Positions 26,542 to 36,900 of a stretch of DNA of 64,000 bases are shown here, piece after piece. The first letter of the stretch is position 1. Each line of letters starts with the position of its first letter. A program made the translations under genes and the position numbers. The notes under the pieces were generated by a model, which did not search any database, was not told where the DNA came from, and saw only the letters and a list, made by a program, of their open reading frames with translations. Source of the stretch: Akkermansiaceae bacterium UBA956 (GTDB lineage Bacteria; Verrucomicrobiota; Verrucomicrobiia; Verrucomicrobiales; Akkermansiaceae); assembly GCA_002293145.1 (NCBI GenBank), contig DBCO01000034.1, forward strand, positions 1-64,000. The letters run 5' to 3'.

Positions 26542-29500
26542 ATGAAAAAATCCCCATTTGCTACGATTTGTGCATTGGCGCTGTGCGCGCCCGCATTTTC
26601 GCAAAGCTACATCGATCCCAGTGATGCTCTCGGTATTTGGGATTTCAATTCGACAGCGGTGCCAACGCAGTCGACCGATGTGATGACCGGCACGCCGATG
26701 ATTTTCCAAGGTGCTGCGGCATTCAGTGCGGATGCAGCTGGGCGCTCGGGATCTGCGGGAGATCGCGCATTGTATCTCGGCACCACAGGAGGAAACTATG
26801 CACAAGTGAATGACAGCAATTTCATGGGATTGGTCAATCAGAGCAATCTTGCGAGCGATCAGCTCACTGTGGTGTTTTGGCAAAAATGGTCGACCGCCAT
26901 CGCAAGCAGCTCGACTGTGTGGTTCAATTCACCGAATTCCTCTGGCGGAAATCGTGGATTTCAGGCTCATGTGCCGTACAGTGATAACGTGGTTTATTTC
27001 GATACGTCGGGTTGTTGCGATAATCCAGCGCAACGTATCAACGCCAACATTGCGACCTTGTTTCCTAGCTTCAATTGGCAAGCGTGGCATCACATTGCGA
27101 TCGTGAAAAATGGCGGAGTCAAGCAAGTCTGGGTAAATGGACAATTGCTCGTGTCGCAGGCAAGCGGAGCCTCGGCCCTATTGGGGGACTGGACAGAGAT
27201 GCAGGTGGGCAAACAATTTGTTTCAGCGACGGAAACAGTGCGCGGATGGATTGATGATTTTGCGGTGTTCGGCACGGCATTGAATTCAACTCAAATCAAC
27301 GCGTTGCATGGCGGAGCTGGGCCAGCTTCGTTGGTGGTGCCCGCGGATCAGTTGCCGCCTGTGATTTCCTCAGCCGTGCCTGCAAATCAATCGACTTTTC
27401 ACCCTCCTGCTAGCGGTCTGAGTTTCACAGCGAGCACTGTCTCGCCCAATACAATCAATCCTTCAGACATCACGCTGAAGCTCAATGGCGTCGATGTCTC
27501 CGCCAACTTGAGCATCGGTGGCACGGCAACACAACGCACTGTGAGCTACACCGGCACCTTGGTTACCCAGCAGTATTATTCTGCGGTGGCAACCGTGCAA
27601 GATCAAGCTGATCGCACACAAACACTCAACTGGAGTTTCGATACCGCAGACGCGACGCTTGTCCCCACGCACAAAAATTTGCCGCTCGCGTCGATTGGCT
27701 CAGTCGTGCTTTCCTCAGTGAATGGCAGTGCGAATGGCGCATTGGGCTGGGATAACAATCCGGCGACTTATGCCGAGTCGCAAAATCTAGCCGGCTCGTA
27801 CTGGGAAATGGAATTGAATCGTACGATCACAGCGAGTCGATTGTTGATTACGGCACCGAGCAATCCTGCACTCACAGGTGTTCTCAATGGGGCACGCGTG
27901 CGTTTGTATGATCTGCGCGATCAATTGGTCGATGAGTATTCGATTAGCACACTCGGCGCGGGTGCGACTTGGGCGGTTTTTTTACCGAATGGAACTGATG
28001 CGCGGATCTTGCGTTTGGATTTCCCACCGGGAGTTACGAATGGGCTTGGAGATCATCGTCTTGCGGTGGCTGAGGTGAAAATTGTTGGCGATGGCACACC
28101 GGCCTTTGGGCCGATTGATCTGGTCAATGTGGGCACGGTGGTGCAGTCGACGGTGAATGCGAGCAATATCGGCACCAACGCGCTGGATGGAAATCCTGCG
28201 ACAGTGGCGGAAACCATGAACGTGGCAGCATCGTTTTGGGAACTTAAGTTGGATCGTGCGCGTCGCTTGGATCGCATCGAAATTGTCAACTCAGCCACCG
28301 CGCCCACGCGGTTGACTGGTCTCACCTTGAGGGTGCTGGACAATGATAGCAATGTCTTGGCCACTACTACCTTGAGCAATCCGGGCGCCAATGCTACGTG
28401 GAGCTACGATCTTCCTAGTAGTTTGCCGAATGCGCGTAGCGTAAGAATTTCTCTGGAAAACGGAGCACTCAATGGCAATGGTAACAATGTCATTTCCTTT
28501 GCAGACATCACTCTGATTGCTGGGCAAAACTACGCGCGCAATGCCACATCATATATGGTACGCTTGGTCGATTCCTTGCCAGTGGCTTCGCTGGCGAACG
28601 ATGGAAATCATGCCACGCACAGCGAGACCACGACCCAGTCGACCGATGGCTGGTGGGAAGCTGATCTTGGTGAGACCCGTGCACTTTACTCGGTGCGTGC
28701 TGTGCCCTTTGATGCGGAGGCCAATCAAGCGCGCTTGTCCCATGCGACGCTGCGACTGTATGATGAGAATCACCTATCGATTTATTCGCAGCATTTGAGT
28801 GGAACTAGTCCCTTGTTTGACATCGCGCTCCCCGGGCCGATTCAAGCGCGTTATGTGCGCATTGGTTTCGAAAACAAAGAACGCTCCTCACCCGATGGTG
28901 GCATCGAGTGGTATCTGCGCCTGCGCGAGGTGATGGCATTTGGGAGACCCGCGGGTGAGGAAGGCATTGCGCAGTTTGAAGCGAGCCAGGCGAATGTTGC
29001 TGCAGGAGCGCCTGTGGAATTGACATGGCAGGTCGAGGATATGCGTGAGCTTTTCATGTATCCGAATCAAGGATCGATGGGGGCAGCCACGCTGACTAAT
29101 GGCAGTGGTTCATTTGCAGTGAGTCCCGCCGTTTCTACGGAATACACCTTGCTTGGACGTGATCATGATCAACATTTCATACGCCATGTGACGGTGCTGG
29201 TTGACGGTCAAGCGCTGCCACCACACATCAGTGAAATTTGTGCGAACAACAAATTTTCCTACGAAGATGGCTACGGTGATCCCTCGGACTGGATCGAGTT
29301 GCGCAATCCGAATCCTACTGCGTTTTCGATCGCTGGTTACGGGCTCAGCGATAATCCGCTGTTGCCGATGAAATGGGTTTTTCCTGTAGGCACCACCATC
29401 CCTGCTCATGGCACAGTGTTGGTGATGGCCTCGAATCGCACCGATGGCACAGATGCCGAGGGGAATTTGCACGCTTCGTTTGCTCTTAGTGCCGCCGGTG

Positions 29501-32500
29501 AATCCGTGGTGCTCACGGCTCCTGACGGCACAACGACAGTGGACTCGATCATCAACTTCCCGGCTCTCGAAAATGATATGACCTATGGTCGCAATCGCGA
29601 TGGCACGTTGAGCATGATGGAGCCGACACCCGCAGCATGGAATGATGGCACTAACTACTCTGGTTGGTTAGAAGCGCCCACATACAGTCACAGCCGCGGC
29701 ATTCACACCACAGCGTTTTCCTTGGTGTTGAACAATCCGAATCCTGTGGGGCAACTGTTGTATTCATTGGACGGTAGTGAGCCGAGTTTGCCTTATACTG
29801 CAGCAATCAACATAAGTGGTAGTACAACGGTGCGAGCCCGTGTTGTCGCGACTGGCTATCGTGATCCTCAAGCAGTGACGCATAGTTACATTTTCCATCA
29901 AAGCGTGATATCCTCACCGTTGATGAATACGACCTACACGCAAGGTGCTTTGTCTGGGCGATTGCAAAATGGCCTCACGCAACTGCCCACCTTATGCATC
30001 AGTGTGCCGACTTTGCCCGATGATTACAACGAGCGCGAGGCCTCGCTGGAAGTAATCATGCCCGATGGCACACCACCGGTGCAGATCAATGCGGGAATCA
30101 ATCGCGTAGGGGGCTCGTGGACGAATTTTGCGAAAAAAAGTTACCGTTTGAGTTTCCGAGCGATCTATGGTCAGAAAAGTCTCGATCTCCCGTTGTTCCG
30201 TGGCTTTGACCGCAGCATTCCTGCGACCAATCAAGTTGATACCCTCAGCATTACAGCCGGAAATCACGATATGGTCGATCGTGGCTTTTACATGGCGAAT
30301 CGATTTGTAGAAGACACCATGCTCGACATGGGCAGTCTCAATCCGCATGGACGCTTTGTGCACGTCTACATCAACGGCGTGTATTGGGGACAATACAATG
30401 CGCACGAGCGACTTGAGGATTCCTTTCTCGCTGATTATCTCGGAGGCAAAACCGATGACTATGTCAATGTGCGCGGCAATGACAATGCCGGTGACAATTT
30501 CATCATCGGCACACCTGAGCCACCGAATCGTGCCTCGTGGGAGTATGTGCGTGCGAATCGCAATTCCTATGCTGCCATCAAAGATCGGGTGGATGTTTCT
30601 CAATTGATCGACTTCATGTTGGTCTGGTATTATGGAGACTGTGAAAGCGAATATCGCTGTGCGGGATCGATCGAGCCTGGATCTGGCTACAAATTTTGGA
30701 GCGCTGATGGTGATGGTTTTTTGCGCACCTCGGCGCTGAGCTTGAATCGCACGGCAAACACCGGGCCTGGCGGGATTTTTGGCGCTCTGGCAGCTGAGGG
30801 GCATCCTGATTTTAAAACGTTGTTGGCGGATCGCATCTACAAACATTTTTTCAATAATGGGGCAATGACACCAGAGCGCAACACAGCTCGACTCAATGCA
30901 CGCATGGCGGAAATTCAGGATAGTCTCATTGCGGAATGTGCGCGTTGGGGCTACCGCACACCGACCGATTGGGAGTCCGCTGCACAAACGATTCGCACGG
31001 GATTGTTCCCTAACAGAACTAGTAATTTATTCACGATGCTGAAAGCGCAAAACTACTATCCGACGATCGATCCGCCGACTCTTTCGCAACATGGGGGAAG
31101 TGTGGCCAAGGGAACAGCCGTCACCTTGAATTCCGGCGCGGGCACGATTTACTACACTGCCGATGGCAGTGATCCTCGCCTTGCAGGTGGTGGAATTTCT
31201 CCTCTCGCGCAAACGGCGACCATCACCAGCACTTCACACATTCCTTTGGGTGCCTCGTGGAAATACTTTGATCAAGGTTCGTTGCCTGCTCCTAACTGGA
31301 ATACCAGTTCCTATATTGATACCGCATGGTTCAGTGGCAACGCGCCTCTTGGTTACGGTGGCGGACAGACAACAACAGTTAGCTTCGGAACAAATACGAA
31401 CAACAAACATCGCACGACCTATTTCCGCAAAGTCATCAACATCCCCAATGTCTCCGCCATTACTACCGTCAATCTAGGCATCGCCCGCGATGATGGTGCC
31501 GTCGTCTATGTCAATGGCACCGAGGTCGTGCGCTCAAACATGCCTACTGGCACGATTGCCTATAGTACCTCAGCGAGTACCACAATTACGGCAGAAAAAA
31601 CTACCATCCTGCCGTTCACCATACCTGCTTCCTTATTCGTAAATGGTGACAACCTAATCGCCGTCGAAATTCACCAAGTAAATGCTGTCAGTTTAGACCT
31701 TTGGTTTGATGCCTCTTTAACGACCTCATCATCGCCATACATTCCGATCAATCAAAATACACAGGTCAAAGCGCGCTTGTTGAATGGCAGCGCATGGAGT
31801 GCTCTAGCCGATGCACCGTTTTTCATCGCACATCCCTTGGCAAGTGGCCCGTATGTATTCCAAGAATGGGCTGATACCAATGCGGCTGGCCAATACCCTG
31901 AGGCAATGCGTTTTATGCAAACATCGTTGATCGATCCGCCCTTGGCATCGTCGATGGATACACCGTGGCCTCTCGCCTACAATTTGCCTTCGCAGAGTCG
32001 CATCAATGGAATGGGTTCCCAAGGTGTGGCATTTGTGAATACGGGTGATGTGCAAGCACTGCCCGGAGCCGGATTCGTCGGTGCTGCCGTGGTATCACTC
32101 AATACAATCGGCACCCAGGACATTCGCGTGACATGGACAGGCGGCACCATAGCTCCGAATGTGCGCGACTACGGCATTCGACTTCAATACCGCGTTGGCA
32201 CCACAGGCGCTTATCAAGATGTGTTAGATTCTCTTGGTCAGCCCGTGGAATATGTGCGCAATGCTTCAGCCAATCACTCACAAGTGATCGGACCTGTGAC
32301 CTTGCCCATCGCTGCAGAAAATCAGCCACTGGTGGAAGTGCGCTGGAAGTACTACTATCGTAGTGGATCGAGTGGGTCGCGCGCGCGATTGCGCATCGAT
32401 AACATTCAAATCAATGCTGGTCCTGTGCTTGCTAGCTCGCTGGAATTCAATAGCGTGCCGCAATACGCGCAGGCTGGCACGACATGTCCTCCTGTAGTGG

Positions 32501-33957
32501 TCGAAGTTCGCGGTGCCAGTGGCGCGCTCGCTCAAGATTATACCGGCGCGATCACGCTCGCTCTTGTCGAATCCGGCACTGGATTGCTAGGCACTCTCAC
32601 GCGACAAGCCACGCAGGGCATAGCGATTTTTGATGACCTTAGCATCACACAACCTGGCAACTATGCATGGACGGCTTCATCGGGTGGCCTTGTCGGCGAC
32701 TCCTCGCTGATCAGCACTCGCGTTGCAAAAATTTCCTCACTGATCATGCCCGAGTTCATGCAAGGGGAGGCACCCACCAATGTGCAGCGCGTGCCGTTTG
32801 CGTCGTTGCTGCGCATCGAAGGATTGCTGCCCAATGCCACGTATCGCTATGCCCCGCAGTTTGTTGATGGGGATGACCCTACGACGAATGAAGGGGCCGG
32901 AAATATGATCTTCCGAGGTGTTCCCTTTGTCAGGAGCACCAGCTCTCCAAGATTTCTAGCAACTGACTTGCTCACACGACACGCTGAATTTGTCACCGAT
33001 GCGCTCGGAACATTCACCGGATGGTTTTTCATCGAGCCGACGAACAACATTCGCTTCACCGCTGGCAACACGGGTTGGCTGCGGATCTTGCTCAACGATG
33101 GCAATGCAGGCGACGTCACGGCATTTCACCTCACCGCGGCGCCAAGCATTCAGGTGCTGGATTTTGGTTCGTCATCGACACAAGGATCAGCGGTGTATGG
33201 TCAATCCAGTGCGGCGCCGCGCAACGTCATGGTGTTCTACGAGGATGCCGCTGGTGCGATGAGGCCCGTGGGAGCCAGCATTGTCGAGGGCAGTGGCATT
33301 CTGGCCGATGCCAATCATGCCGCGTTTTATCGCAATGAAGTGCTCGGGCAAACAGGACGATGGGGCAGCATTTTGCCAAACGATCTGAGTGCGGGCATTC
33401 GCCGCATCGAAGAGCGTAATGGGGTGACGGGTGAGATTGTGGGTACCAATGTTTTTGCACAAAGTCATCCACTCACCACGCTGATGAACCGCGGCGCGAA
33501 TGCCTTAGCCTTGCATGTGCCGAGTTCCACAGCGAGTCCCCTTGCTCATTGGCAAGCATCACGCTTTGTTCTAGCAGATTTGCAAACGATGAGCACTGCT
33601 GGTGCCGCACAGTCAGATCCTGATGGTGATGGCGTGGTGAATTTGTTAGAATTTGCCTTCGCCATGGATCCTTTCGTGTCCTCACAAGAGGGATTGCCGA
33701 AGCTCGACTGGGAGACCGTGAATGGCACACGCAGGGTGATCTTCCGCTACAGCCGATTGAAGGAAAACCACGGACTCGAATACATGGTTGAGCGCTCGCA
33801 CACGCTCCAGCCTTGGACTAATGCTGCCAGCCTTTGGACGGGTGAAGAAGAGACCGTGAACAATCCTGATGGCATCACCGAGACGATCACACGTCGCAAG
33901 CCAATGGCTGATCTTGAGAAAGGGGAATTTTTCCGCGTTAAGGTGACAGAACCTTGA
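26542..33957 (+). CDS. Giant secreted CotH-domain protein with LamG, discoidin-like, lamin-tail and chitobiase-like domains
   Basis: 2471 residues. Signal peptide (about 1-20, CAPAFSQ); LamG/concanavalin-like domain (about 30-255); Ig-like (about 265-375); three discoidin-like repeats (about 375-525, 525-660 and 660-805, each with a D-x-N/G-x-x-A-T-x-x-E core); lamin-tail domain (about 885-1030, SDWIELRNPNP); chitobiase C-terminal-like (about 1040-1115, LYSLDGSEPS); CotH kinase-fold (about 1135-1480, HVYINGVYWGQYNAHERLED); a second chitobiase-like unit (YYTADGSDPR) interrupted by a jelly-roll domain (about 1565-1732); and beta-rich domains ending with DPDGDGVVNLLEFAF. CotH folds include protein kinases of spore coats; activity here is unproven. 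It is probably a cell-surface or matrix protein. Confidence 0.9.
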   Translation: MKKSPFATICALALCAPAFSQSYIDPSDALGIWDFNSTAVPTQSTDVMTGTPMIFQGAAAFSADAAGRSGSAGDRALYLGTTGGNYAQVNDSNFMGLVNQSNLASDQLTVVFWQKWSTAIASSSTVWFNSPNSSGGNRGFQAHVPYSDNVVYFDTSGCCDNPAQRINANIATLFPSFNWQAWHHIAIVKNGGVKQVWVNGQLLVSQASGASALLGDWTEMQVGKQFVSATETVRGWIDDFAVFGTALNSTQINALHGGAGPASLVVPADQLPPVISSAVPANQSTFHPPASGLSFTASTVSPNTINPSDITLKLNGVDVSANLSIGGTATQRTVSYTGTLVTQQYYSAVATVQDQADRTQTLNWSFDTADATLVPTHKNLPLASIGSVVLSSVNGSANGALGWDNNPATYAESQNLAGSYWEMELNRTITASRLLITAPSNPALTGVLNGARVRLYDLRDQLVDEYSISTLGAGATWAVFLPNGTDARILRLDFPPGVTNGLGDHRLAVAEVKIVGDGTPAFGPIDLVNVGTVVQSTVNASNIGTNALDGNPATVAETMNVAASFWELKLDRARRLDRIEIVNSATAPTRLTGLTLRVLDNDSNVLATTTLSNPGANATWSYDLPSSLPNARSVRISLENGALNGNGNNVISFADITLIAGQNYARNATSYMVRLVDSLPVASLANDGNHATHSETTTQSTDGWWEADLGETRALYSVRAVPFDAEANQARLSHATLRLYDENHLSIYSQHLSGTSPLFDIALPGPIQARYVRIGFENKERSSPDGGIEWYLRLREVMAFGRPAGEEGIAQFEASQANVAAGAPVELTWQVEDMRELFMYPNQGSMGAATLTNGSGSFAVSPAVSTEYTLLGRDHDQHFIRHVTVLVDGQALPPHISEICANNKFSYEDGYGDPSDWIELRNPNPTAFSIAGYGLSDNPLLPMKWVFPVGTTIPAHGTVLVMASNRTDGTDAEGNLHASFALSAAGESVVLTAPDGTTTVDSIINFPALENDMTYGRNRDGTLSMMEPTPAAWNDGTNYSGWLEAPTYSHSRGIHTTAFSLVLNNPNPVGQLLYSLDGSEPSLPYTAAINISGSTTVRARVVATGYRDPQAVTHSYIFHQSVISSPLMNTTYTQGALSGRLQNGLTQLPTLCISVPTLPDDYNEREASLEVIMPDGTPPVQINAGINRVGGSWTNFAKKSYRLSFRAIYGQKSLDLPLFRGFDRSIPATNQVDTLSITAGNHDMVDRGFYMANRFVEDTMLDMGSLNPHGRFVHVYINGVYWGQYNAHERLEDSFLADYLGGKTDDYVNVRGNDNAGDNFIIGTPEPPNRASWEYVRANRNSYAAIKDRVDVSQLIDFMLVWYYGDCESEYRCAGSIEPGSGYKFWSADGDGFLRTSALSLNRTANTGPGGIFGALAAEGHPDFKTLLADRIYKHFFNNGAMTPERNTARLNARMAEIQDSLIAECARWGYRTPTDWESAAQTIRTGLFPNRTSNLFTMLKAQNYYPTIDPPTLSQHGGSVAKGTAVTLNSGAGTIYYTADGSDPRLAGGGISPLAQTATITSTSHIPLGASWKYFDQGSLPAPNWNTSSYIDTAWFSGNAPLGYGGGQTTTVSFGTNTNNKHRTTYFRKVINIPNVSAITTVNLGIARDDGAVVYVNGTEVVRSNMPTGTIAYSTSASTTITAEKTTILPFTIPASLFVNGDNLIAVEIHQVNAVSLDLWFDASLTTSSSPYIPINQNTQVKARLLNGSAWSALADAPFFIAHPLASGPYVFQEWADTNAAGQYPEAMRFMQTSLIDPPLASSMDTPWPLAYNLPSQSRINGMGSQGVAFVNTGDVQALPGAGFVGAAVVSLNTIGTQDIRVTWTGGTIAPNVRDYGIRLQYRVGTTGAYQDVLDSLGQPVEYVRNASANHSQVIGPVTLPIAAENQPLVEVRWKYYYRSGSSGSRARLRIDNIQINAGPVLASSLEFNSVPQYAQAGTTCPPVVVEVRGASGALAQDYTGAITLALVESGTGLLGTLTRQATQGIAIFDDLSITQPGNYAWTASSGGLVGDSSLISTRVAKISSLIMPEFMQGEAPTNVQRVPFASLLRIEGLLPNATYRYAPQFVDGDDPTTNEGAGNMIFRGVPFVRSTSSPRFLATDLLTRHAEFVTDALGTFTGWFFIEPTNNIRFTAGNTGWLRILLNDGNAGDVTAFHLTAAPSIQVLDFGSSSTQGSAVYGQSSAAPRNVMVFYEDAAGAMRPVGASIVEGSGILADANHAAFYRNEVLGQTGRWGSILPNDLSAGIRRIEERNGVTGEIVGTNVFAQSHPLTTLMNRGANALALHVPSSTASPLAHWQASRFVLADLQTMSTAGAAQSDPDGDGVVNLLEFAFAMDPFVSSQEGLPKLDWETVNGTRRVIFRYSRLKENHGLEYMVERSHTLQPWTNAASLWTGEEETVNNPDGITETITRRKPMADLEKGEFFRVKVTEP

Positions 33958-33970
33958 CGCACAAAAAAAA

Positions 33971-36900
33971 TTAGGGCGCGCTGACTTTGAGACGAATGAA
34001 TTCTTTTTCGCTGGTGCCGTAGGGAACCGAACTACGATACTGCACTGTCTCAGTGCCATCGTTGTTGTTGATAGCGATGCCGAACTCGATCAAATGCAGA
34101 GTGCCACTTTCTTCGTTCCAGCTATCGAGGCTATCAGAAATTTGCGGCGCATAGTCGATGTCAGCTTCTTTCAGTCGACGACGGAAGCTCAAGGCGAGGT
34201 ATTCACTTGCGCCTTCAGTGACGCGTGTCGCCACCACAGACGAGGGCCCTGCGGTCAAGGGGTTGAGATTCAAGGCATACTCAAGCAGATTGTTTAAGCC
34301 ATCGCCATCAGGGTCAGCAAAGTGACCGGAAACGTTGGCATCGGCAAGTTGCGTTGCGTTGAAATATTGATTGCGCCATGCGGATGCGAGGTAGGTGTGA
34401 GTGATGTTGATCACCACATCGACGGGCTCAGCCGCGAGGAAATTGCCATTGCCTGCTTGTGTCGCTCGTATGGTCACAGGTCCGACCACGAGTGGAATGA
34501 GTTGATTGGTCTCGAAGTTTGCTACTCCAGAAATCAATGCCAGATTTACCGGCAATCCGGAACTTGCGGTAGCACTGAGGCTCAAGCCAGCGCCATCGAG
34601 CGGATAGCTCGCAGTAGGTGTGAAATCAATCGACTGGGAGGCTGCCGCAATGACAAGTGTGTCACTCGCAGTACCCTCAAATCCAGGTTCTGTCACGGTG
34701 GCACTCACGGTGTAGGAGCCGCCATCGGTTGGTGGCGTAGGCGATCCATTGTAGGAAAGACTTACCATTTTGCCCGCAGGCACCGTCGTGAACGAGGCAG
34801 ATTTTTCCGTGCCATCGTAGCTGTGACTCAGTCCACTCAAGCTGATGGTGACCAAATTATCGACGGTGCCGGGCGAGCCATTGTTGACAAAAGCAGCACG
34901 CCAGTTAGTCGCCACATTGTGATCAGGGGCACTGCTAGGGCTGATCAAGGTGAGCGATGGGCCTGTGCCATCTGCCGCAGTGGGCCAAGGCGCTTGATCG
35001 TAGCGCGCACCCAGCGGATTGATGTCGTGGATGGCGGTTCCAGCACCATAGGAGAGCTTGATTTGCTCGCCCGAGTTCGCGAGGTTGGCGAGCGCATCCC
35101 AAACGCCGGCAACGGGCAAACCTGTGCCGTAGCGTGCTTGGAAAGACGGCAAATGCTTGACGATAAGCACATAGGCACCTGGCGCGAGTGATGTGATCGC
35201 GGAGCCTGCAAAGTCAAAGTCCACACCTTTGGTGAAGCGTAATTCAGTGAGGTCCAACGTAAGCGTCGAGGAAATGTTGCGCAGTTCGATGAACTCGTAG
35301 TCGTTGTTGAAATTCGATCCTCCTGCAACAAGTTCTGTCGGCGTCGGTGCGGAGGGATTGTACATGATTTCGGTAATCATCAAGTTGTTCTGCCATACCG
35401 TAACATCGGGTGTGGTGACGGTGAATTGCATCGGCTCCGACCAATTTGAGTAGCGTCCAGTCACGTCTTTATGACGCACACGTGCACGATAGGTGCTGCC
35501 GGGGCGTAAGTCCGCAATGGGGATCTGTTTCTGGGGAGTAAAGCTGGTAAGATCTCCGGAGTGCCACACGGATTCGATTTCATACTTGCGCGGTGTGCCC
35601 GCTACGTAGCCAGCAATCCCCGGTGCGTAGATTTCACCAATGCGCCATTGTATTGCCGAGAAAGTGCCGTTTCCGTTAGGATCGCTAAAGCCACTAGAGG
35701 TGAAGCGGACATCGTTGGCGGGAAAGTTCGCGGTGCCAGTATACGAGATCGTAGGTTTGTTTGGGAAATTCGTATCAGCTGCCTGCGTTGGTTCGTTCCG
35801 TGAGTCCGCATAGCCCCCATAGAAAGACTCCCATTCAAGATACTTGTAGCCATAGCCTTTTTGACGGTTGACGTCGCTGTCTGTTCCTCCGCCCGCAGTG
35901 TTGGTTGCCTTACGCACCCATGAGGCTGCGCCGCTTGGGTAGGTGTTTGTCGCAAAATCCACATACCAATTCACCCGGGCCTGGAAGTCGGAAAATCCGG
36001 CGCCGCCTAGGTTCACTCCGCCGGTATTTTGGAGAGTGCGCACCCATGAGCCTGTGGAAACAGAGCCACCAGCACCACGTGAACCATCGAGGAAATCAGT
36101 GCGTAAAAAATTTCCTTTCGAGTTGTTTTGTCCATTGTTCGCACCATTGCCCGATGTCCGCGTATGCATGTTCCAATGCACGGCATCGAGGTAGGCCCAC
36201 GAATTCCCATTCGCTCCCGCAGGATCGACAAGGCGCGCGTATTCATCCATCAACTGACCAATCTGACCACCGTTTGCAGATCCATCAGAAGCCATCAAAT
36301 TGAGAAGTTCTCGACAACGATTGCGATACTCCAGTGCCAATTGCGGATGGCGTAAAATCGGCACAATGCTATTGGGCTGACCCGAAACAAACACGCCATC
36401 GATGGTGCCGCCCCAGTGGTGCGCGGCGATGAATTGCATGTCGAGGTCATAGGCGAGAATCTCCCAACGATTATCACTACTACGATGATAGTAGCGGTAG
36501 TTGTCACCAGGCCGGACATCGACGTTTCCGCTCAAACGATTCAGCGCAAGGAAGGTGTAGAGTTTATCGAGATCGATGTTGTCGCGATACCACTGAACAG
36601 TTTGTCCGCCTGTAAACATTGCGCTGCGGAAAGTGTTCCAGTCTGAACCATCTCCAGGCTGGCCTTCAGACCGATGTTTTTGGTCGCCACCATTGCCTTC
36701 AATAGCGTAGATATTGCCATCAGATAGTCCGCGTTCATCAAGCATGTTCCCCTCCGTTGGTTCCAGTCCTAAATAGAGCCCCCAGAGATCCGAGTCGTAT
36801 TGATTGGTGGGTGATTGCTCGGTTGCGGAGTCAATCACGCGCCAGTGGATGTTGTGCGTTTTGAAGTTGGTGTTCCCCGCGAGTTCATACATGCGCGCCG

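Noticed and set aside
29992..30987. 331-codon minus-strand frame inside the first CotH gene
   Set aside because: Antisense to recognisable CotH sequence; no start context, motif or signal peptide.
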